A stretch of 10,518 bases of DNA, taken from Clostridia bacterium. GTDB lineage: Bacteria; Bacillota; Clostridia; Christensenellales; UBA1242. Made by a program: the position numbers and the translations under genes. Positions 6,491 through 10,518 of the stretch are shown here, one piece after another (the first letter of the stretch is position 1; each line of letters opens with the position of its first letter). The notes under the pieces are model-generated. The model made no database searches, had not been told where the DNA came from, and worked only from the letters and a program-made list of their open reading frames with translations. The DNA lies in assembly GCA_017539765.1 (NCBI GenBank), contig JAFYCH010000029.1, positions 1-10,518 of the forward strand, written 5' to 3'.

Positions 6491-6645
6491 AGCGTGTTGG
6501 AGTGACTGCCAGTGGCAGATAATCACGACAACTAAGCTCTGGAGAAAACAAGCAAAATACCTTTATGGTTGAATTGCGACGATTTTTGACAGAGGACAGC
6601 CCGAAAGGACTACCGTGAACGTATGTTGAATAAAGGTCGCAGAAA
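6468..6645 (+). ncRNA. Candidate structured RNA, partly tRNA-Thr-derived, family unknown
   Basis: No open frame covers this stretch. G+C counted by hand over 6471-6640 is 76 of 170, against about 13% in 6841-6900 downstream. Left half: an irregular helix joins 6489-6493 to 6536-6540, 6496-6499 to 6529-6532 and 6502-6505 to 6523-6526, capped by CTGCC/GGCAG (6506-6510, 6514-6518). A tandem G-A/A-G mismatch sits at 6500-6501 opposite 6527-6528. Right half: a hairpin around 6594-6614 capped by a GAAA loop (6603-6606), enclosed by either 6559-6566 with 6630-6637 (8 bp) or 6575-6580 with 6636-6641 (6 bp), which are mutually exclusive. The first 70 bases are related to the tRNA-Thr gene downstream. 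Independent promoter and ends are not clear. It could be an expressed RNA, a processed tRNA leader, or a decaying tRNA duplicate. Confidence 0.45.
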
Positions 6646-6654
6646 AAATATGAT
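6626..6654 (+). promoter_or_regulatory. Possible promoter of tRNA-Thr
   Basis: TTGAAT (6626-6631), 17 bases, TATGAT (6649-6654). The expected start at 6660-6661 coincides with the first base of the tRNA, leaving no 5' leader. Alternatively the tRNA is processed from a longer transcript starting upstream. Confidence 0.45.
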
Positions 6655-6655
6655 T

Positions 6656-6678
6656 ATATGCTAATGTAGCACAGTTGG
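6656..6678 (+). repeat. Direct repeat, copy 2 (within intact tRNA-Thr)
   Basis: Second copy of the 23-base repeat at 6468-6490, here including the 5' end of the intact tRNA. Copy-to-copy distance is 188 bases. Confidence 0.9.
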
Positions 6679-6735
6679 TAGTGCACTGCCTTGGTAAGGC
6701 AGAGGTCACGGGTTCAAGTCCCGTCATTAGCTCCA
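6660..6735 (+). tRNA. tRNA-Thr (anticodon GGU), CCA encoded
   Basis: Full cloverleaf. The acceptor stem GCTAATG (6660-6666) pairs with CATTAGC (6725-6731), with discriminator T and encoded CCA (6733-6735). The D stem is GCAC/GTGC. The anticodon stem CTGCC (6686-6690) pairs with GGCAG (6698-6702) around loop TTGGTAA, with anticodon GGT at 6693-6695. The variable loop is AGGTC, and the T arm ACGGG-TTCAAGT-CCCGT (6708-6724). It reads Thr codons ACC and ACU. It stands alone rather than in a tRNA cluster and is followed by its own terminator. Confidence 0.98.
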
Positions 6736-6737
6736 CT

Positions 6738-6792
6738 AAAAATGATACTATTTAAAAGATTGTCACATATTATCATCGTATCATTTTTTTTT
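6738..6792 (+). terminator. Terminator of tRNA-Thr
   Basis: Perfect 11-bp stem AAAAATGATAC (6738-6748) with GTATCATTTTT (6778-6788), a 29-base loop and a nine-T run (6784-6792). It begins 2 bases after the encoded CCA. Confidence 0.8.
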
Positions 6793-6922
6793 ATTTTTAA
6801 GTTTTTGCACAATATTTAAACATAAATAAATATTTTTGTTGTAATTTTTTTGTTTCTTTCATTGTTTTTTTACCAAAAAATAACAAAAAAATAAATTTTT
6901 TTAAAAAACATTAAAATACCTA

Positions 6923-6951
6923 TTGAAATATTTTTTTAAATGTGTTAATAT
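6923..6951 (+). promoter_or_regulatory. Promoter of the 7005 gene
   Basis: TTGAAA (6923-6928), 17 bases, TAATAT (6946-6951) preceded by TGT. The expected start near 6958 leaves a leader of about 47 bases containing the GCGTAAA repeats and the GGAGG site. The stretch 6793-6922 before it is extremely AT-rich and shows no gene or other clear signal. Confidence 0.6.
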
Positions 6952-6960
6952 ATGTTTGTA

Positions 6961-6986
6961 AAAGCGTTACGCGTAAATGCGTAAAA
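6961..6986 (+). repeat. Palindrome and tandem repeat in the leader of the 7005 gene
   Basis: TTACGCGTAA (6967-6976) is a perfect 10-base palindrome. GCGTAAA occurs at 6971-6977 and again at 6979-6985, one helical half-turn-plus apart. The cluster lies just downstream of the predicted transcription start. It stands out as CG-containing sequence in a very AT-rich region, so an operator is plausible. Confidence 0.5.
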
Positions 6987-7004
6987 CAAATAATGGAGGA
7001 AAAT

Positions 7005-8075
7005 ATGGATTTTGGATCAGCAGTTTTGAATGTTTTAGCTGTAATCGGAATTATTATTGTTGCAGGTCTTGTAATTTACTTGTTGGCCGCATTAGTAGTT
7101 TCAATTCTTGATAAGAAAGAAGTTAAACCATTCAAATCAAACGAAGAGAGCAAGGCGGAAGAACAAGAGGAACAACGTCTATTGCTTGAAAACAGAGACT
7201 ATCAATTAAGTTTCGACGATGAAAAGAAGGAAGAGCCAAAGGAAGAAGAAGCTCAAGAAGAACCAAAAGAGGTTGGCGAATCAATTGATTTAGATCTTGC
7301 AGATGAAGAAAAGAAACAAATTGAAGAGAGACAAAGAGTAGTTAACTCAAATGTTGAAGAAGTTGAGGAAGAACCTGAAGAGGAAGATGATCTCGAAGCA
7401 ATGTATGCAAAACTTATCAATGATATCAACTCAGAAGCAACAGAAGAAGAACCGGAAGAGGTTGAAGAAGAACCTGTAGAAGAGCCTGTTGCAGAAGAAC
7501 CAGCTAAGGAAGAACCTACAGTAGATGAAGAAAAAGAAGCTCTCAAAGCACAACTTGCAGAACTTCAATCAAAAAATGCAGAACTTGCAAAACAACTTGA
7601 AGAAAAACCAGCCGTAGAAACAGTTGAAACAGAAAGTTTGGAAAGCTTGCTTGCAAGAAAGGCAGTTTTGGAAGAAAGATTGAGTGCCAGTGAAAAAGAA
7701 CTCAAAGCAAACAAAAAAGAATATGTTCCACTTTCAAGAATCAAAAAGAACTTGGAATCAGACAAAGCAAAACTTAGAAGAAAAGAAGCAGTTGTTGCAA
7801 AACAAAAAGTTGTATTGTTTGGTGTTAACAACTATGTGGTAGACCCGGAGAAAGAAAAGAAACTTTCAGAGGATCTCGATGTTCTTGACGCACTTCGTCT
7901 TTCAGTTCAACATTGTGAAGAAGTAATGAAAGAAAATGAAGATAGATATCCAATTCTTGAAAAGACAAATGGTATCTTAACAAAACAAGTTGAAGAACTT
8001 AAATCAGATATTGCAGATCTTGATGCAAGAATTGCAAAATTGCAAGGTGAAGACAACGGTGCTGATGCTGAATAA
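7005..8075 (+). CDS. Membrane-anchored acidic coiled-coil protein of unknown function
   Basis: The 356-residue product has one long hydrophobic segment (about 8-35), then a highly acidic, proline-containing stretch (about 46-180) rich in EEPEE/EEPVEEP repeats. Predicted coiled coils lie near 184-240 and 300-350, separated by a basic patch (KKEYVPLSRIKKNL onward, about 257-285). The short N-terminus and positive residues after the segment (DKKEVKPFK) put the large domain in the cytoplasm. The start is ATG 7005 because GGAGG (6995-6999) lies 5 bases upstream; an in-frame GTG at 6942 falls inside the promoter. The layout recalls cytosolic scaffolds tethered to the membrane, such as division or morphogenesis proteins. 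I recognise no named family and cannot assign a function. It is monocistronic, with its own promoter and terminator. Confidence 0.88.
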   Translation: MDFGSAVLNVLAVIGIIIVAGLVIYLLAALVVSILDKKEVKPFKSNEESKAEEQEEQRLLLENRDYQLSFDDEKKEEPKEEEAQEEPKEVGESIDLDLADEEKKQIEERQRVVNSNVEEVEEEPEEEDDLEAMYAKLINDINSEATEEEPEEVEEEPVEEPVAEEPAKEEPTVDEEKEALKAQLAELQSKNAELAKQLEEKPAVETVETESLESLLARKAVLEERLSASEKELKANKKEYVPLSRIKKNLESDKAKLRRKEAVVAKQKVVLFGVNNYVVDPEKEKKLSEDLDVLDALRLSVQHCEEVMKENEDRYPILEKTNGILTKQVEELKSDIADLDARIAKLQGEDNGADAE

Positions 8076-8087
8076 TTAAAATAAATT

Positions 8088-8114
8088 AAGTCACACGAAA
8101 GTGTGGCTTTTTTT
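8088..8114 (+). terminator. Terminator of the 7005 gene
   Basis: A 9-bp stem (one G-U pair) joins 8088-8096 with 8101-8109, capped by GAAA and followed by a seven-T run. It lies 12 bases after the stop. Confidence 0.88.
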
Positions 8115-8134
8115 GTGTAAATTAATATAATCAT

Positions 8135-8162
8135 AAAAAAAATTGCTCATCTGAGCAATTTT
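8135..8162 (-). terminator. Terminator of the DHH phosphoesterase gene
   Basis: Perfect 11-bp stem, 8139-8149 with 8152-8162 (AAAATTGCTCA / TGAGCAATTTT). On the minus strand an eight-T run follows. The stem overlaps the TAA stop codon, so the hairpin starts within the gene's last codon. Confidence 0.85.
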
Positions 8163-9144
8163 AGAATATTATCTCTTCTTTTTCTTTGTCTTCGCAAAGA
8201 TATGGTGTTACGGTTGCAACCAATTGTTTTTCGATTTCTTTTAGTTCACCGTTTTTTTGATATGCTGCGACAGAGACACTGCCACCACCACCCAAAGCCT
8301 TTGCAATTTCTCCAACATTCACATTGCCTTTGCTACGCAAGCTTACATGAATTTTGTTTGGTTCTGATTCAATTAAAATTGCACTTGCTTCTGCTTCACC
8401 AATATTGATTCCATTGTCAACAATTCCAAGTGTGTCATCAAATGTTGCGCCAGTTTCTTCAAAAGCCTTGTAAGGTATTTTCATTGTAATAAATTTTGCA
8501 CCCTTATAAAGTTTAAGTGAAGAAAATGCTGTTGAAACAAGTTTTGTTTTCGTAAGTGTGTTGTTTTTAAAGTAATATCTTTTTATTGCATTGCTGTCAA
8601 ATTTATATTTGCAAAGTTCAGAAGTAACTCTGTGAGTCAAAGCTGTTGTTGAAAATGAAGAGAAACAATTTGTGTCAGTTATTATTCCTTGATACAACTG
8701 TTTTGCGACTGTTGAGTTCAATTTTAATTGGCGACCTTTTGCCATAAGATAAATTAGTTCGCAAGTGCTTGAACAAAGTGGTGTAACAATATTTATGTTT
8801 CCAAATTTACTATTTGTTTCGTGATGGTCGATGTTTATTATTGTTGGAATATCATTAATTATTTCTTTGCATTTTCCAATTCTTTCAAGTGTTGGGCAAT
8901 CCAAAACAAAAGCGAGGTCATAGTTTTGATATTGTTTTGGATTTATAACTTCGTCCTTAAGAATTTGGTCATATAGTTCTCCGATAGGGCCATCATTAAA
9001 CACGTCAACAAATTTATCTTCAAAATTATGTTTTATAAGATTTTTTAAAGCAAAAGAACTACACAAAGCATCTGCGTCTGGTCTGACATGTGAGAAAATT
9101 GCAATTTTTTTTGCTTTTTTTATTTTGTCTAAAAAACTGTCCAT
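8161..9144 (-). CDS. NrnA-like DHH/DHHA1 phosphoesterase
   Basis: Cytosolic DHH phosphoesterase of the NrnA type (oligoribonuclease acting on nano-RNA, and pAp phosphatase). Over its 327 residues it shows HVRPDADALCSS (His19, Asp23, Asp25), DCP (Asp82), IDHHE (106-109) and GIITDTNCF (Asp157), the metal-binding set of the DHH domain. The C-terminal DHHA1 domain has SLRSKGNVNVGEIA (Arg270). However, the family motif GGGH appears as GGGGSVSVAA (285-294), with Ser289 where a substrate-contacting His is expected. This may alter substrate choice or rate. A consensus promoter lies upstream, and AGGAG (9151-9155) precedes the ATG by 6 bases. It is divergent from the patatin gene and convergent with the 7005 gene. 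The family is secure; the exact substrate is uncertain because of the changed motif. Confidence 0.93.
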   Translation of the reverse strand: MDSFLDKIKKAKKIAIFSHVRPDADALCSSFALKNLIKHNFEDKFVDVFNDGPIGELYDQILKDEVINPKQYQNYDLAFVLDCPTLERIGKCKEIINDIPTIINIDHHETNSKFGNINIVTPLCSSTCELIYLMAKGRQLKLNSTVAKQLYQGIITDTNCFSSFSTTALTHRVTSELCKYKFDSNAIKRYYFKNNTLTKTKLVSTAFSSLKLYKGAKFITMKIPYKAFEETGATFDDTLGIVDNGINIGEAEASAILIESEPNKIHVSLRSKGNVNVGEIAKALGGGGSVSVAAYQKNGELKEIEKQLVATVTPYLCEDKEKEEIIF

Positions 9145-9163
9145 AAAAATCTCCTACAAAAAT

Positions 9164-9192
9164 ATTATATCACAAACTTGTCTTAATGTCAA
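9164..9192 (-). promoter_or_regulatory. Perfect consensus promoter of the DHH gene
   Basis: On the minus strand TTGACA (9187-9192), 17 bases, TATAAT (9164-9169) with the TGA extension: full consensus plus extended -10. The expected start near 9157 gives a 13-base leader holding AGGAG. Confidence 0.9.
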
Positions 9193-9286
9193 TATTCGGT
9201 TTTTTTAACAAGGTTGCTTAGGCTGTTTGTGATGATAGAATATATATTTTTTTGTCGAAGATTATGTTTATATTTGATGTTTAAAT

Positions 9287-9315
9287 TTGATAAAAATAAT
9301 ATAATATGATAAAAT
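9287..9315 (+). promoter_or_regulatory. Promoter of the patatin gene, leaderless arrangement
   Basis: TTGATA (9287-9292), 17 bases, TAAAAT (9310-9315) preceded by TGA. The expected start at about 9322 is 3 bases before the ATG at 9325. The bases before the ATG are ATTAATAAT with no ribosome binding site. Confidence 0.7.
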
Positions 9316-9324
9316 ATTAATAAT

Positions 9325-10212
9325 ATGAAATGGTTTAAAAAAACAGAGAAGAAAAAGTTTAAAATAGGTCTTGCGTTTGGTGGTGGCGGGACAAAAGGTT
9401 TTGCTCATCTTGGTGCACTTAAGGCGTTTGAAGAAAACGATATTGTTTTTGATGAAGTTGCTGGCACAAGTGTTGGCAGCATGGTGGCTTCACTTTATGC
9501 ATTTGGCTTAAGCAGTGATGAAATGTTAAAAATGACAAAGAACCTAAAAGTAAGTGACATCAGAAACAGTAAATTATTTTTTGTTCCAAGCAAAACGGAA
9601 GGATTAGAAAACTTTATAAAATACGCAATTGGTGATGCTCATTTTGAAGATATGAAAAAGCCACTTACAGTTGTTGCTGTTGATGTAAAAAGTGGAAAGG
9701 AAGTCCACATAACCAAAGGCAGTGTTGTAAAGGCGGTTGCTGGCAGCTGTGCTGTGCCAGGGATATTTCAAAGTGTTCCATTTGGAGAATATTTGCTTGC
9801 TGATGGTGGACTACAAAACACCATTCCTGCTGATGTGCTAAGAAACAGTGGTTGTAAATATGTTGTCAGCATAGACGTAAACCCAACCAGGGGATATGGT
9901 ACAGACAGTACAAAACTTGTTGATATTTTGTTTGCATCAATGAGAATTATGATGAAAGGCAATGCCGTAAAAGGCAAAATATATAGCGATATTGTCATTG
10001 AGGCGGACACTAGTAAATATAAAAGCACAAAACTTGATGGTGCAGAAGAGATGTACAAAGCAGGTTATGAGCAAGCACTTAAGATGATTCCAAAAATAAA
10101 AGAACTAATTTCGGAAAAACCAGAAAAGAAAAAGTTTAATTTGTTTGGACTTTTTAAAAGAAACAAAAAGAACATTTTAAAAACAGAAAAGAATAATATT
10201 ATAAGTGAGTAA
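9325..10212 (+). CDS. Patatin-like phospholipase, RssA/NTE type
   Basis: Serine lipid acyl hydrolase of the bacterial patatin (RssA/YchK/NTE) group, expected to cleave acyl chains from phospholipids or lysophospholipids at the inner membrane face. The 295-residue product has the glycine-rich oxyanion motif [12 protein letters not shown] (19-30), nucleophile Ser49 in GTSVG (47-51) and catalytic Asp160 in DGG, the complete catalytic dyad. No signal peptide or membrane helix is seen. A Lys-rich N-terminus ([11 protein letters not shown]) and a basic, hydrophobic C-tail (about 262-290, with FNLFGLF) could bind anionic membrane surfaces. No ribosome binding site precedes the ATG, and the promoter implies a leaderless mRNA. 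The stop is 4 bases before the next ATG, so the two are probably co-transcribed and perhaps translationally coupled. The physiological substrate cannot be told from the sequence. Confidence 0.93.
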   Translation: MKWFKKTEKKKFKIGLAFGGGGTKGFAHLGALKAFEENDIVFDEVAGTSVGSMVASLYAFGLSSDEMLKMTKNLKVSDIRNSKLFFVPSKTEGLENFIKYAIGDAHFEDMKKPLTVVAVDVKSGKEVHITKGSVVKAVAGSCAVPGIFQSVPFGEYLLADGGLQNTIPADVLRNSGCKYVVSIDVNPTRGYGTDSTKLVDILFASMRIMMKGNAVKGKIYSDIVIEADTSKYKSTKLDGAEEMYKAGYEQALKMIPKIKELISEKPEKKKFNLFGLFKRNKKNILKTEKNNIISE

Positions 10213-10216
10213 GAAT

Positions 10217-10518
10217 ATGGCACAAAAGAGAAAAAACAGTAAAAATACAAAAAATAAATCAAAAAATGTTATAGTTTTTTCAAAATTCAGACTAATAATC
10301 TTTTTGGTTATTGTTGCCCTTACAGTTGCAGGTGGCTTTGTCTTTAAACAGCCAATAGAGGCGGCAGTTAATCAACACACTCATTCTGCAGTGGAAAATG
10401 ATTTAACCAAATTCGATGATAATGGCTTATCGGTTCATTTTATTGATGTTGGACAGGGCGACAGTATTGCAATAAGATTTCCAGATGGCAAAACAATGCT
10501 TATTGATGCGGGAACTAC
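10217..10518 (+). CDS. ComEC-type MBL-domain membrane-anchored hydrolase (3' end outside window)
   Basis: The first 100 codons run off the window edge. The product begins [10 protein letters not shown] with a very basic N-terminus, then one hydrophobic segment at about 24-44 ([16 protein letters not shown]). A linker follows, then the opening of a metallo-beta-lactamase domain: [29 protein letters not shown]. The DVGQGDS motif is the hallmark of the ComEC/Rec2 C-terminal MBL domain and of stand-alone relatives. With only one membrane helix before it, this is a free-standing, probably extracytoplasmic, MBL protein rather than the full multi-pass DNA channel. The HxHxDH metal motif should lie just beyond the window. 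The ATG starts 4 bases after the patatin TAA with only a weak GTGAGTAAGA site, consistent with coupling. Confidence 0.85.
   Translation, partial: MAQKRKNSKNTKNKSKNVIVFSKFRLIIFLVIVALTVAGGFVFKQPIEAAVNQHTHSAVENDLTKFDDNGLSVHFIDVGQGDSIAIRFPDGKTMLIDAGT

Noticed and set aside
6502..6530. Cobalamin riboswitch on the minus strand, suggested by GCCACTGG
   Set aside because: The rest of the B12 element is missing and no minus-strand gene follows within range; the match comes from the anticodon-stem hairpin.
6594..6605. RNase P RNA, from GAGGACAGCCCG resembling the conserved GAGGAAAGUCCG
   Set aside because: The other universal RNase P regions are absent and the candidate is far too short.
6586..6614. 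TTGACA at 6586-6591 as the tRNA promoter -35
   Set aside because: No acceptable -10 exists at 16-19 bases (ACTACC / TACCGT); the hexamer lies in the structured RNA segment.
6472..6660. A self-splicing intron interrupting tRNA-Thr
   Set aside because: The downstream tRNA is complete including its own 5' end, and no group I core or group II domain V could be recognised.
6468..6678. Integrated mobile element bounded by att-like repeats in the tRNA
   Set aside because: Only 188 bases lie between the copies, with no integrase or coding frame, and the similarity runs past the repeat into the anticodon stem, which fits tRNA duplication better than site-specific integration.
6942..7004. GTG at 6942 as an upstream start for the 7005 gene
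   Set aside because: It falls within the predicted promoter and would add a non-hydrophobic extension; GGAGG at 6995-6999 points to ATG 7005.
7253..7831. Serine-rich open frames on the minus strand
   Set aside because: They are the complement of the GAA/GAG-rich acidic region of the 7005 gene; Ser-rich antisense frames follow automatically.

Overview
The window looks like a chromosomal stretch of a low-GC Gram-positive bacterium, most likely an uncultured Clostridia-type Firmicute. The evidence is AT-rich intergenic DNA, TTGACA/TATAAT-type promoters (many with an extended TGn -10), AGGAGG-type ribosome binding sites, a lipoprotein protease with no sign of an outer membrane, and Firmicute-typical genes (YycJ-type MBL hydrolase, NrnA-type DHH phosphoesterase, HU, a RadC with an HxGHRxRLR start). 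All eleven complete protein genes end in TAA. No prophage, insertion sequence, CRISPR array or defence cassette is visible.

Layout. 1-1912: 3' part of ftsH, then a membrane-anchored protein of unknown function, closed by a terminator. 2049-2660: an orphan gene with its own promoter. 2731-3525 (minus) and 3653-4717 (plus): a divergent YycJ/WalJ-like hydrolase and HtrA-like lipoprotein protease. 4752-5021 (minus): HU. 5226-5993 (minus): RadC. 6181-6345: a 54-residue protein behind a perfect consensus promoter. 6432-6735: a GC-rich, structured, apparently non-coding stretch that ends in tRNA-Thr(GGU). 7005-8075: a membrane-anchored, very acidic coiled-coil protein. 8161-9144 (minus): NrnA-like phosphoesterase. 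9325-10518: a patatin-like phospholipase followed by the start of a ComEC-type MBL-domain protein. Three bidirectional or paired terminators separate the convergent genes.

Function. Most genes are housekeeping: membrane and envelope proteolysis (FtsH, HtrA), nucleoid structure (HU), nano-RNA or nucleotide turnover (DHH), lipid hydrolysis (patatin) and a RadC JAMM protein. They are arranged as many short, separately promoted units rather than one operon.

The most unusual part is 6432-6735. A sequence clearly derived from tRNA-Thr (same 5' strand, same anticodon stem, same TCACG) lies 188 bases upstream of the intact tRNA. It has lost its anticodon and T arm and been rebuilt into a long hairpin. 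It is followed by further structured RNA-like sequence with a GAAA-capped hairpin. I could not assign it to a known RNA family by eye. A second theme is start-site architecture: three genes (YycJ-like, RadC, patatin) lack a ribosome binding site and have a -10 box placed so that transcription should begin at or within about 3 bases of the start codon, which suggests leaderless mRNAs.
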